The notes: generated from the sequence alone by a model not told the origin. DNA of 15,961 bases from JAYSRU01 sp043720875 (GCA_043720875.1 JAYSRU010000083.1:1-15961); one strand, 5' to 3'; shown: positions 1-8,239, counted from the stretch's first letter. A program made the numbers and translations.

Positions 1-825
1 AGTATGTTGTACTCTTTGATTATTTGTACAATAATATATATTGTTTTGGCTTTAGTGTTGACTGGAATGGTAAACTACAAGGAGTTCGAGGGGGTTTCAG
101 ACCCCCTTGCATATGTTTTTGAAGCCCGCGGTGTAACGTGGTTAAAGATTATAATTTCAATATGTGCGGTGGCTGCCATGACGAGCGTTATTCTTGTTTT
201 CCAATTGGGGCAACCAAGAATTTGGTACACCATGGCAAAAGATGGTTTGATGCCAAAAAGATTTTCTAAAATTCACCCGAAGTATAAAACGCCAGCATAT
301 TCTACCATTGTAACGGGCTTAGTTGTTGGAATTCCAATCTTATTCGTTGATAAAACATTTGTACTTGATTTCACAAGTATTGGAACATTATTCGCCTTTG
401 TTATTGTATGTGGCGGTGTATTAATGCTTCCACGTAAAGAGAAGGTAGAAGGTCGTTTTCACCTTCCTTTTATCAATGGAAAATACTATTTTATGGCAAT
501 TATTGTTCTTGCGCTTTTAATACTATTAATGAACAACCCTAACTATTTTATTGACCTATTTCATCCCATGGAAGACACCTTGACCTTAAGTGTTTCTACC
601 TTAATTTTTTGGGCATTGATGGTGCTGTTTGTTGTATTTGCTTTTGTGAAAGAGTGGTCATTAATTCCATTGTTAGGTTTGTCATCGTGCTTGTATTTAC
701 TTACAGGAATGACGGCGGTAAATTGGTTTTGGTTCGCCCTGTGGTTTGGACTCGGCTTATTAGTATATTTCTTTTATTCTCGAAAAAACAGTAAATTAAA
801 CGATACGACGCATGAAACAGTATAA
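1..825 (+). CDS. Cationic amino-acid (APC/CAT family) permease, 5'-truncated by window edge
   Basis: This is the C-terminal part (about 274 residues) of an inner-membrane amino-acid transporter of the APC superfamily, CAT-like subgroup. The reading frame is open from base 1, so the true start lies upstream and the ATG at base 4 is probably internal. About eight hydrophobic segments are visible. Between the second and third lies the cytoplasmic signature GQPRIWYTMAKDGLMP followed by KIHPKYKTP, which is diagnostic of the YfnA/CAT group. The last two membrane helices, near residues 220-260, resemble the C-terminal permease extension of cationic amino-acid transporters. Family members move amino acids with protons or by exchange; the substrate cannot be read from this part. 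The 3' end overlaps pepT by 14 bp, so the two are probably translationally coupled in an amino-acid and peptide utilisation operon. Confidence 0.9.
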   Translation, partial: SMLYSLIICTIIYIVLALVLTGMVNYKEFEGVSDPLAYVFEARGVTWLKIIISICAVAAMTSVILVFQLGQPRIWYTMAKDGLMPKRFSKIHPKYKTPAYSTIVTGLVVGIPILFVDKTFVLDFTSIGTLFAFVIVCGGVLMLPRKEKVEGRFHLPFINGKYYFMAIIVLALLILLMNNPNYFIDLFHPMEDTLTLSVSTLIFWALMVLFVVFAFVKEWSLIPLLGLSSCLYLLTGMTAVNWFWFALWFGLGLLVYFFYSRKNSKLNDTTHETV

Positions 826-2065
826 TTATTCCGTAAGAGAGCGCTTTATGCGTTATGTTCAAATTGATACACAATCAGATCCACACGCAACTTGTTTTCC
901 GAGTACAGAAAAACAAAAAGATTTAGGTAAAGTGTTGGTGCAAGAATTGTTGAACATGGGATTGTCTGATGCAGAAATGGATGCTTCAGGCTATGTTTTT
1001 GCCACGGTTAAAAGTAATACCACTAAAAACATTCCAACGATTTGTTTTTGCGCACACATGGATACTGCGCCAGATTGTTCGGGCACTAATGTTAAGCCGA
1101 TACTGCATAAAAACTGGGACGGGTCAGATATAGTTTTGCCAGATGACACGTCTCAAGTAATTTCCATTGCGAAACATGGTTATTTGAAAGCCAAAATTGG
1201 TCAGGATATTATAACTGCAAGCGGTTTAACTTTATTGGGCGCAGACGATAAAGCTGGAATTGCCATCATTATGGATTTAGCCGAGTATTTGTTGGCGAAC
1301 CCAAGCGTGAAGCACGGCGATATTAGAATCTTATTTACACCAGACGAAGAAGTTGGTCGCGGCGTTGAGGAATTGGACATGGTGAAATTGAACGCAAAAT
1401 ATGGATATACATTAGATGGCGGACCATTAGCTAGTTTCGAAGATGAAACGTTTTCTGCCGACGGAATGACTTTTACGTTTCATGGTATAAGTGCTCATCC
1501 GGGTTATGCTAAAGGCAAAATGGTAAACAGCATGAAGGTTGCCGCTCATTTCATGAATAGCTTACCCTTGGATGAGTGGTGTCCAGAAAGCACTTATGAT
1601 CGTCAAGGATTTGTACATCCAGTGGGTATAGAAGGGGAGTTGGAAACAACAACCGTTAGCATGATCATTAGAGATCATGATACCGCTAAATTAGCTGTGT
1701 ATGAAGACCGCTTGGTAGATTTCGCAAACAAAACAATTGCTGCTTTTCCAGGCGCTAGCGTGGTATATAACATAAAGGAACAGTACAGAAACATGAAAGA
1801 GATTTTGGTTGATGTGCCCTTTGTAACCGAGTTTGGTTTAGAGGCAATTCAACGTGCTGGAATGAGCCCTGAAGCCACTATTATTCGTGGTGGTACAGAT
1901 GGTTCTCGACTTTCGTTTATGGGGTTGCCTTGTCCAAATATTTTTACGGGCGAAATGGCGATTCATTCGAAACACGAATATGCAGTAGTGCAAGACATGC
2001 AAAAAGCAGTGGATACACTCATAGAGCTGGTGCAGGTTTGGGAAGAAAAAGGCGAAGGATTCTAG
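812..2065 (+). CDS. pepT: Peptidase T (tripeptide aminopeptidase, M20B)
   Basis: PepT is a cytoplasmic di-zinc aminopeptidase that removes the N-terminal residue from tripeptides. The 417-residue protein is close to the usual length of about 410. All expected metal and catalytic positions are visible. His82 lies in AHMDTAPD, Asp145 in GADDKAG, Glu179 and Glu180 in TPDEEVGRG, Asp202 in TLDGG, and His388 in HSKHE near the end. The dimerisation (lid) domain, roughly residues 210-325, includes the HPGYAKGKMVNS segment typical of PepT. The start codon lies inside the end of the upstream permease gene (14-bp overlap), and the next gene begins 2 bp after the stop. Pairing with an amino-acid permease suggests use of peptides as a nutrient source. 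I see nothing truncated or missing. Confidence 0.96.
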   Translation: MKQYNYSVRERFMRYVQIDTQSDPHATCFPSTEKQKDLGKVLVQELLNMGLSDAEMDASGYVFATVKSNTTKNIPTICFCAHMDTAPDCSGTNVKPILHKNWDGSDIVLPDDTSQVISIAKHGYLKAKIGQDIITASGLTLLGADDKAGIAIIMDLAEYLLANPSVKHGDIRILFTPDEEVGRGVEELDMVKLNAKYGYTLDGGPLASFEDETFSADGMTFTFHGISAHPGYAKGKMVNSMKVAAHFMNSLPLDEWCPESTYDRQGFVHPVGIEGELETTTVSMIIRDHDTAKLAVYEDRLVDFANKTIAAFPGASVVYNIKEQYRNMKEILVDVPFVTEFGLEAIQRAGMSPEATIIRGGTDGSRLSFMGLPCPNIFTGEMAIHSKHEYAVVQDMQKAVDTLIELVQVWEEKGEGF

Positions 2066-2067
2066 TT

Positions 2068-4446
2068 TTGGCGGGACTAAGAACCATTTTATCTAATATT
2101 ATTGGCTTTCTGAAGTCCGAAGTGAGTGGGCTTAATAATGTCTTTTTCTACATTATTTTGTTGTTCTTGTTGGTTTTGAGAGCTGTAGAGGTTGTTTTTG
2201 TTGGCCATGTAGCATTCGGAGAAATATTGAATGCTATCTACATTGACATTACATTGGTTTCTTTTTTGAGCATAATAGGTTGGTTCATTTTTTCCGTTTC
2301 AAAAAAATTATTTGGCAAACGACTAAACGTTATGCTGGTTTTATTTCTTTGCCCATTGTTATTATTTTCAGCGCTTGTTGTGGGCTATTATGTAAAAGTA
2401 AAAATACCTTTCGATACAGCTCTTTTCAATATTCCGGATGACGAGTTACAGTTTATGGTTAAGCCATTTATGGATAATGGTGTAAGTTTAAGTGTGGGGT
2501 TAATTGTTAGTCTAATTTTTCTTTATTACATTATACGAAAAGCAAGCAAAAAGTGGATCATCCCGTTAAAAAATGGCGTTCTTTTGCTTGAACTAGCTGG
2601 TACGGCTTTATTTGTTGAACATTGCTTCAATGGAAACACGGCAAACACGAATCCAAGTGTGGAGAATAAGACGCTCTATTTTGCCCGTTCTGTAGTTGAT
2701 TTTTTAGCACTTTCTGGACAAGACGAAACAAGTCGATTCTACTTTAGGGAAGACTATTGGGAATTCAAAACGAAAGCAACGCGCATTACTTCTAAGGAAT
2801 ACCCTTTTTTGCATCGAAACGAATACGAAAATGTACTAGGCAATTATTTTAACCTCAAAAAACAGCCGCCGAACATCGTGTTTATAGTTGTAGAAAGCTT
2901 GAGTAAATGCTTTCAAGGAAAAAATGCATTGTACGGAAGTTTCACGCCTTTTTTAGACTCTTTGGCGGATAAGAGTGTGTATTTCACTAATTTTTTATCC
3001 ACAGCAGAAAGAACCTTCAACGCACTTCCGTCTAGCTTTGGCAGCTTGCCTTATGGTGACAAGGGTTTTGCAGAGATAGGTTTTAAACGGAATTTGCCCA
3101 ATCATTATTCGATTCAAAGTATATTAAAACAGAACAATTACAGTAGTTATTTTTTCTGTGGAGTTTGGAATGTGTTCAACAATATGGATGGATTTATTAC
3201 GCAGCAAGGCGGAGACATTAATAATGCTTGGGATGAATCCTATTGCCGATGGGGTCCGAAAGTGCAGGGATTTAGCTGGGGATACGACGACCAATCCTTG
3301 TTGAAAAAATATGCATTCGACTCGAAAACAAGAACCGTTAACGGTCCGTTTATGGATGTTATTTTAACCATGACCATGCATGGTCCGTTTTTAATGCACG
3401 ATAAAAGTTATGCCCAGAAATTTGATAAACATGTAAAAGGATTAAAAGCTGCCCAAAGAGAAAAAGCTATCGCCTTTAAAACAGAACTTTCTACGGTTTT
3501 GTATACCGATTATGAGTTAGAGCAATTGTTTAAAGAATTAGAGGCGCGACCAGAGTTTGATAATACAATATTTGTAATTTATGGAGATCATGGCATGCCA
3601 GAGTTGGTAGAGTATGGCGCATATTTAGAGAGATTTCACACGCCGCTCATCATTTACTCTCGGTTATTGAAAGGGCCGAAAGTTATTAATGCTGTGAGCA
3701 CGCAATTAGATTTAGCCCCAAGTGTTTTGGCATTATTGGAAACCAAATACAAGTTCACGAAGCCAGATAAAGTTGCTTGGATGGGTAACGGAATCGATAC
3801 GCTAACAGAGTTTCGGTGCAGAAAACAATTGCCGATCATGCGTAATTCTCGCATGGTTGTCGAATATTTATCGGGAAGATATTTCTTAATGGAAAACGAA
3901 TTGTTTTATATGAATCCTGACTTGAGTGTGCGTAAAATTGAAAATGAAACGAAAAAGAAAGAACTGCAAAAGGCGTTGAGACATTCATTATCCATGAATC
4001 ATTATACCTGTTTGTACGATAAAATCATCCCAAAGTCAGACTATTTAAATTTCCACAAAAACGTTAAGCCACGGAAAACAAGAATGAGCGAGGGAGTCTA
4101 TAAAGGTGAATTTCCTTCCTTGATGAGTGTTACTCCGCTGTCAGATTCCGTTAATTGCATTAAAATAACCTGGACCTTTGAGTATTTGTCTAAGGATGAT
4201 TTTACAATTAAAAATTCTCCGCATTTAATTTATTGCTTTCAAAATCCTACTATAATAGACTGGCAATCCATGCATTTTGAATCAAAGGGTTTAAATAAAT
4301 GGCACAAAGTGAGGGTAGAGAAACAAATTCCGTATTATTACTACAAAAAGAAAGGAATTACCGAGTTAGCGCAAAACATTTGGAACCAAGAAAAAATTAG
4401 AATCAAGTTTCGCAATATAAAATTGTCGGTTGAATTGGTGAGATAG
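2068..4446 (+). CDS. LtaS-like membrane-anchored sulfatase/phosphotransferase-fold enzyme
   Basis: This is a 792-residue inner-membrane protein of the alkaline-phosphatase superfamily, LTA-synthase-like group. About five membrane helices (residues 26-183) precede an extracytoplasmic sulfatase-fold domain (about 268-570). Visible active-site elements are Glu276 in VVESLS, the probable nucleophile Thr316 in AERTFNALPS, His in MTMHGPF, and Asp507-His508 in YGDHGMPE. Family members transfer phosphoglycerol or phosphoethanolamine to envelope glycans or lipids; the substrate here is unknown. A beta-rich C-terminal extension (about 687-792) contains IWN and ends in an alternating strand. The start chosen is TTG at 2068, 2 bp after pepT. 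The open frame extends back to an ATG at 1930, but those 46 residues overlap pepT, are arginine/glycine-rich and look non-coding. A plain sulfatase is less likely, because no Cys/Ser-x-Pro-x-Arg motif is seen. Confidence 0.85.
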   Translation: MAGLRTILSNIIGFLKSEVSGLNNVFFYIILLFLLVLRAVEVVFVGHVAFGEILNAIYIDITLVSFLSIIGWFIFSVSKKLFGKRLNVMLVLFLCPLLLFSALVVGYYVKVKIPFDTALFNIPDDELQFMVKPFMDNGVSLSVGLIVSLIFLYYIIRKASKKWIIPLKNGVLLLELAGTALFVEHCFNGNTANTNPSVENKTLYFARSVVDFLALSGQDETSRFYFREDYWEFKTKATRITSKEYPFLHRNEYENVLGNYFNLKKQPPNIVFIVVESLSKCFQGKNALYGSFTPFLDSLADKSVYFTNFLSTAERTFNALPSSFGSLPYGDKGFAEIGFKRNLPNHYSIQSILKQNNYSSYFFCGVWNVFNNMDGFITQQGGDINNAWDESYCRWGPKVQGFSWGYDDQSLLKKYAFDSKTRTVNGPFMDVILTMTMHGPFLMHDKSYAQKFDKHVKGLKAAQREKAIAFKTELSTVLYTDYELEQLFKELEARPEFDNTIFVIYGDHGMPELVEYGAYLERFHTPLIIYSRLLKGPKVINAVSTQLDLAPSVLALLETKYKFTKPDKVAWMGNGIDTLTEFRCRKQLPIMRNSRMVVEYLSGRYFLMENELFYMNPDLSVRKIENETKKKELQKALRHSLSMNHYTCLYDKIIPKSDYLNFHKNVKPRKTRMSEGVYKGEFPSLMSVTPLSDSVNCIKITWTFEYLSKDDFTIKNSPHLIYCFQNPTIIDWQSMHFESKGLNKWHKVRVEKQIPYYYYKKKGITELAQNIWNQEKIRIKFRNIKLSVELVR

Positions 4447-4529
4447 CCTTCCATGTTTTCGAATTTTGGAGTTGGTGTTTAAGCCCGTGCAAAAATTTTG
4501 AAACAATTCTTTATATCTAATTTTTTTTG

Positions 4530-4537
4530 TAACTTTA
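4530..4537 (+). promoter_or_regulatory. Candidate -7 box for the exonuclease gene
   Basis: TAACTTTA differs from the Bacteroidota -7 consensus TAnnTTTG only in its last base. It lies after a T-run and 17 bp before the ATG at 4555. No well-spaced -33 TTG/TTTG element is evident; a TTG at 4498-4500 is too far away for this box. In AT-rich DNA such matches arise easily by chance. Confidence 0.3.
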
Positions 4538-4554
4538 GTATTCATATAAAATAG

Positions 4555-5286
4555 ATGCTTAAAAAAATAGACCTTTCGAAGGTGCTTTTTCTCGATATAG
4601 AAACAGCCCCACAAACTTACAAGTTCAACCAATTGGACGAAACGACGGCAAAGTTGTTTAGCGATAAAACACGCTTCATGATTAACGAGGATACTTCTGT
4701 GGATGAGGTATACGATAAACGTGCAAGTATTTATGCCGAATTCGGTAAAATTGTTTCTATTTCGTGTGGCTTTGTGGCGGATACACGAACGGGAAAACAA
4801 ATTAGATTAAAGAGTTTTTACCATGACGACGAAGAAACACTATTGGTTCAATTTGTTGGACTAATAAATGAACACTTCGCTTCGCCTTATCACATGATGT
4901 GTGCGCACAACGGTAAGGAATTCGATTTTCCTTATATCGCACGACGTTTATTAATTCACGGCCTAGACTTGCCGGGCATGTTAAATATTGCGGGTAAAAA
5001 ACCTTGGGAAATAAATCATTTAGACACCATGGAATTGTGGAAGTTTGGCGATTATAAATCTTTTACGAGCTTACCCTTGTTGTGTCACGTATTTGGTATT
5101 CCTACTCCCAAAGATGATATTTCTGGGGCAGACGTTGCCCGCGTTTATTGGGAAGAAAATGACGTGAAACGCATTGCAAAATATTGCGAAAAAGACGTTG
5201 TTGCCTTGATTCAATTATTGTTGCGCATGCGCGGAGAAAACTTGATACCTGAAGCAGATATTCATTTTACGGAAGCGTTGCAGTGA
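4555..5286 (+). CDS. PolB-like DEDDy 3'-5' exonuclease
   Basis: This 243-residue protein is a predicted 3'-5' exonuclease related to the proofreading domain of family B DNA polymerases (the DNA_pol_B_exo2 group). All DEDDy motifs are present: Exo I with Asp14 and Glu16 in LFLDIET, Exo II with Asp124 in HNGKEFDFPYIARR, and Exo III with Tyr210 and Asp214 in YCEKDV. Two divalent metals would be bound by these acidic residues, cleaving DNA or RNA from the 3' end. The protein consists of the exonuclease domain only, with no polymerase part, and this stand-alone form is common in Bacteroidota. Its cellular job is not established; repair or RNA processing are possible. It stands alone, 108 bp after the LtaS-like gene, and ends just before a strong hairpin terminator. 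Confidence 0.9.
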   Translation: MLKKIDLSKVLFLDIETAPQTYKFNQLDETTAKLFSDKTRFMINEDTSVDEVYDKRASIYAEFGKIVSISCGFVADTRTGKQIRLKSFYHDDEETLLVQFVGLINEHFASPYHMMCAHNGKEFDFPYIARRLLIHGLDLPGMLNIAGKKPWEINHLDTMELWKFGDYKSFTSLPLLCHVFGIPTPKDDISGADVARVYWEENDVKRIAKYCEKDVVALIQLLLRMRGENLIPEADIHFTEALQ

Positions 5287-5301
5287 AAAACAGCTAAACC
5301 A

Positions 5302-5334
5302 AAAAGCCTCGGTTAATTAATAACCGAGGCTTTT
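5302..5334. terminator. Bidirectional intrinsic terminator between convergent genes
   Basis: A perfect 14-bp inverted repeat (AAAAGCCTCGGTTA and its complement) surrounds a 5-base loop. The arms end in A and T runs, so either strand gives a stem followed by U residues. It sits 15 bp after the exonuclease stop and 29 bp past the stop of the convergent acyl-CoA dehydrogenase, so it can end both transcripts. Confidence 0.9.
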
Positions 5335-5363
5335 GCTATAAATGGAATTTATTTTTAGAAACC

Positions 5364-6578
5364 TTAGATCTTCATATTAGATAAATCTGGCATATCGCGT
5401 GTAAATGCACTAATTCCTGTGATGTCTAATCCTGTAATTAACAAATGAATATCATGTGTACCTTCATAGGTAACAACACTTTCCAAATTCGCCATGTGAC
5501 GCATAATTGAATATTCGCTTGTAATTCCCATTGCACCATGAATTTGACGAGCCTCGCGTGCTATGTTTAATGCAATTTCAACGTTGTTTCGTTTCGCCAT
5601 GGAGATTTGAGCAGAAGTTGCTCTACCCTCATTGCGCAATTGACCTAAACGGAACGTTAACAATTGTGCTTTAGTGATCTCAGTAATCATTTCAGCCAAT
5701 TTCTTTTGAATTAATTGAAAAGCTGCCAAAGGAACATCAAATTGTGTTCTTTGTAAAGAATAACGCAAAGCTTGATCATAACAATCCATTGCTGCACCAA
5801 GAGCACCCCAAGCAATTCCGAAACGAGCTGAATCTAAACAACTTAAAGGAGCTCCAAGACCTGATCTACCTGGTAAAATATTGCTTTTTGGTACTTTTAC
5901 ATCTACAAAAATTAGTTCACCAGTAGTTGAAGCACGCAACGAAAGTTTCCCGTGCATCTCTGGAGCAGAAAAACCTTCCATTCCTTTTTCAACTAAAACT
6001 CCGTGAATACGACCACTTTCGTCTTTTGCCCAAACCACAGCAACATCTGCAAAGGGAGCATTAGAAATCCACATTTTGGCTCCGTTAAGAATAATGTGAT
6101 CACCAGCGTCTTTGAAATTAGTTGTCATTCCACTTGGATTCGAACCATGATCTGGCTCTGTTAATCCAAAACAACCCATCATTTCGCCTGTTGCTAATTT
6201 GGGTAAGAATTTTTGTTTTTGTTCTTCAGAACCGTATTTCCAAATGGGATACATCACCAAAGACGATTGAACAGATGCCGTTGAACGCAAACCTGAATCG
6301 CAACGCTCTAATTCTTGCATGATTAATCCATAAGAAATCTGATCTAAACCTGGCCCACCATATTCTTCTGGAATGTAAGGTCCGAATGCACCAATTTCTC
6401 CTAATCCTGGAAGTATTTCACTCGGAAAGGTTGCTTTTTCATAATGGTCATCGATAATAGGAGATACTACTTTTTTTACCCATGCTCTTGCCGCATCACG
6501 CACCATTTTATGTTCGTCTGTAAGTAAATCATCTAAATTGTAATAATCGGGATGATTGTAAAGGTCTGTTGCTGCCAT
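5364..6578 (-). CDS. Glutaryl-CoA dehydrogenase-type acyl-CoA dehydrogenase
   Basis: This 404-residue FAD flavoenzyme of the acyl-CoA dehydrogenase family most resembles glutaryl-CoA dehydrogenase, which converts glutaryl-CoA to crotonyl-CoA and CO2 in lysine, tryptophan and glutarate breakdown, passing electrons to ETF. The glutaryl-CoA-specific region is visible: ELERCDSGLRS (Glu91, Arg98, Ser99) followed by SVQSSLVMYPI. It also has the FAD-binding CFGLTEPDHGS, KLSLRASTTGEL, RTQFDVPLAAFQ, and the catalytic base Glu372 in TYEGTHDIH. The tyrosine before the substrate-binding arginine in the human enzyme (GYRS) is leucine here (GLRS), so substrate range may differ. The start is the ATG at 6578, giving the normal length. 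It is a single-gene unit, divergent from the DUF4271-hemD pair. A generic short-chain acyl-CoA dehydrogenase is the alternative. Confidence 0.88.
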   Translation of the reverse strand: MAATDLYNHPDYYNLDDLLTDEHKMVRDAARAWVKKVVSPIIDDHYEKATFPSEILPGLGEIGAFGPYIPEEYGGPGLDQISYGLIMQELERCDSGLRSTASVQSSLVMYPIWKYGSEEQKQKFLPKLATGEMMGCFGLTEPDHGSNPSGMTTNFKDAGDHIILNGAKMWISNAPFADVAVVWAKDESGRIHGVLVEKGMEGFSAPEMHGKLSLRASTTGELIFVDVKVPKSNILPGRSGLGAPLSCLDSARFGIAWGALGAAMDCYDQALRYSLQRTQFDVPLAAFQLIQKKLAEMITEITKAQLLTFRLGQLRNEGRATSAQISMAKRNNVEIALNIAREARQIHGAMGITSEYSIMRHMANLESVVTYEGTHDIHLLITGLDITGISAFTRDMPDLSNMKI

Positions 6579-6609
6579 ACTATTGCTTTTTTATTTATCT
6601 AACTTTGAG

Positions 6610-6617
6610 CAAAAGTA
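6610..6617 (-). promoter_or_regulatory. Candidate -7 box for the acyl-CoA dehydrogenase
   Basis: Read on the minus strand this is TACTTTTG, a full match to the Bacteroidota -7 consensus TAnnTTTG, about 31 bp upstream of the ATG at 6578. The -33 element is weak or absent. The spacer between the divergent genes (6579-6699, 121 bp) must hold promoters for both, which supports the call. Confidence 0.4.
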
Positions 6618-6669
6618 AGTATTTGTGTTTAAATTCTAACGAATACATTTAAAAGCGTTTTCTTATTTC

Positions 6670-6677
6670 TATTTTTG
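6670..6677 (+). promoter_or_regulatory. Candidate -7 box for the DUF4271-hemD unit
   Basis: TATTTTTG matches the Bacteroidota -7 consensus TAnnTTTG, 22 bp before the ATG at 6700. It lies in the same divergent intergenic spacer as the oppositely oriented box at 6610-6617. I see no clear -33 TTTG at the usual spacing. Confidence 0.4.
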
Positions 6678-6699
6678 CAAGAAGAAATTTAATTCTTTT

Positions 6700-7410
6700 A
6701 TGTTTTCATTAGGGTTTGAAATAGTACAAAACACAAGTGATTCGGTGGTTATGCACTTGCTCCCGAAGAATAATGTAATGTCTGGACATTTTTTATTTTT
6801 TCTGTCTTTTAGTGTTTTTTTAACGGTTTTGGCGAAATTAAGTGGGAAAAAATTAATCAGCACCCATGGCGTTGCGTTAATAAGTACCAACAATTTGAAC
6901 AATTTTATGCGTGATGGATTGAAACTAGGGGATTGGTTTAGCGTTATGTTAATAATTAACTCACTCTTTGGTACTGCGTATGTTGCTTTTTTGTTCTTAG
7001 AGACGAATAATTGGCTTGCTTTTTCCGATGTTAATGTGATCTCATTGTTATTTTTATCTTTTCTTTTAATGTTTGCACATCAAATTTTTGGTATTTGGTT
7101 GGTTTTTCTATTGACCGGTGAAAAAAAGGTTTGTTGGGACCATTTCACAAACAGTGTGTTGACATATCCCTTGAGGGGACTTGTTTTAATGCCGTTTGTG
7201 CTCGTGTTAACGCTTAATCCCCAGTGGAAAGAACTAGGAATTTGGTTGGCGCTTGGAGTGCTTTTTGTGTTTCAGTTGATACGGATAATCCGCTGTTCGG
7301 TAACTGCATTTTCAAACAATGTTCGGTGGTATTACATAATTTTGTACTTTTGCACGCTCGAAATACTGCCATTGGTCGTAATTTACTACTCCTTCGTCGC
7401 AAAAAATTAG
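6700..7410 (+). CDS. DUF4271 family integral membrane protein
   Basis: This 236-residue multi-pass inner-membrane protein matches the DUF4271 family, which is found in Bacteroidota and commonly sits next to hemD. About six to seven hydrophobic segments are visible between residues 29 and 232. The most recognisable part is the C-terminal YYIILYFCTLEILPLVV (about 211-227), the family's hallmark CTLEILPL. A short soluble N-terminal stretch precedes the first helix. No enzyme motif is visible and the function is unknown. It is followed after 31 bp by hemD in the same direction, so the two are probably co-transcribed from the divergent promoter region upstream. Family assignment is from memory of the motif and gene order. 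Confidence 0.82.
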   Translation: MFSLGFEIVQNTSDSVVMHLLPKNNVMSGHFLFFLSFSVFLTVLAKLSGKKLISTHGVALISTNNLNNFMRDGLKLGDWFSVMLIINSLFGTAYVAFLFLETNNWLAFSDVNVISLLFLSFLLMFAHQIFGIWLVFLLTGEKKVCWDHFTNSVLTYPLRGLVLMPFVLVLTLNPQWKELGIWLALGVLFVFQLIRIIRCSVTAFSNNVRWYYIILYFCTLEILPLVVIYYSFVAKN

Positions 7411-7441
7411 GGCATTGAACGTTAAATAAAACTATATTAGA

Positions 7442-8191
7442 TTGAGCATCAAGACTATTTTGGTTTCACAACCTAAGCCAGAGGGTGACAAATCACCTTA
7501 TTATGATTTAGCTGAAAAATACAAGTTAAAGATTGATTTTAGACCATTTATTAAGGTTGTAGGAATTCCTGCAGTTGATTTTCGTCAACAAAGAATAAAC
7601 CTTTCAGAATATACTGCGGTAATATTAACCTCCAAAATGGCCATAGATCATTATTTTAGAATGGCTGGGGAATGTAGGTTTGAAGTGCCGGATACGATGA
7701 AGTATTTTTGTATTTCGGAGGCGGTAGCCGTGTATTTGCAAAAGTACGTTACGTATAGAAAAAGAAAAATATTTTTTGGAAAACAGACAATTGAGGAGCT
7801 TGTTGACTCACTTAAAAAACATTCAGCCGAAAAGTTTGTCTTGCCTTGTGCAGATATCTTAAGAGATAAGATTCCTGAAGTACTGGATGCGAACAATATT
7901 AATTTTGCTAAGGCAACACTGTATAAAACGGTTGCTGCAGATCTTTCAGATTTAGAAGACGTTTATTACGATATGTTGGTGTTTTTCAGCCCAGCCGGGA
8001 TAGAGTCATTGTTTAAAAACTTTCCAAATTTTGTTCAAAACGATACTTGTATAGCTGCTTTTGGGCCTTCAACAGCTAGTGCGGTAATTAAAAATAATTT
8101 GAGATTAGACGTACACGCTCCACAACCACAATCGCCTTCTATGACAGGTGCAATTGAGCAGTTTGTGAAAGAAATGAATAAGAAGAAATAA
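7442..8191 (+). CDS. hemD: Uroporphyrinogen-III synthase
   Basis: HemD closes and rearranges hydroxymethylbilane to uroporphyrinogen III, the last common precursor of haem, sirohaem and cobalamin, in the cytoplasm. The 249-residue protein shows the weakly conserved family hallmarks: ILVSQPKPEG at the start, Tyr161 in TLYKTVAADLSDL, FFSPAGIESL (181-190), and CIAAFGPSTASAV (203-215). This corresponds to the two-lobed HemD fold. The start is TTG at 7442, because an in-frame stop at 7427 leaves no upstream ATG and the first downstream ATG would remove the conserved N-terminus. It follows the DUF4271 gene and is closed by a perfect hairpin terminator. No other tetrapyrrole genes are seen nearby. 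Confidence 0.9.
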   Translation: MSIKTILVSQPKPEGDKSPYYDLAEKYKLKIDFRPFIKVVGIPAVDFRQQRINLSEYTAVILTSKMAIDHYFRMAGECRFEVPDTMKYFCISEAVAVYLQKYVTYRKRKIFFGKQTIEELVDSLKKHSAEKFVLPCADILRDKIPEVLDANNINFAKATLYKTVAADLSDLEDVYYDMLVFFSPAGIESLFKNFPNFVQNDTCIAAFGPSTASAVIKNNLRLDVHAPQPQSPSMTGAIEQFVKEMNKKK

Positions 8192-8209
8192 CTTTTTTAT
8201 TGAAATAGT

Positions 8210-8239
8210 AGGTCGACTAGTGATAGTCGACCTTTTTTT
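8210..8239 (+). terminator. Intrinsic terminator after hemD
   Basis: A perfect 10-bp inverted repeat (AGGTCGACTA / TAGTCGACCT) encloses a GTGA loop and runs into seven T residues. It lies 18 bp after the hemD stop and separates the DUF4271-hemD unit from the PBP1A-led operon. Confidence 0.93.

Noticed and set aside
1930..2067. N-terminal extension of the LtaS-like frame back to an ATG at 1930
   Set aside because: It lies entirely over the pepT 3' end in another frame and gives a basic, glycine-rich peptide with no family similarity. The TTG at 2068 yields a sensible N-terminus.
4447..4554. Terminator after the LtaS-like gene
   Set aside because: No convincing hairpin followed by a T-run is visible in the 108-bp gap. 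The T-run at 4521-4528 lacks a stem.
4366..4800. Minus-strand open frame of 144 codons
   Set aside because: It covers the end of the LtaS-like gene and the start of the exonuclease gene on the other strand, shows no domain, and the plus-strand genes are clear.
6669..6902. Minus-strand frame overlapping the DUF4271 start
   Set aside because: It is antisense to a recognised gene and its promoter region, with no family features.
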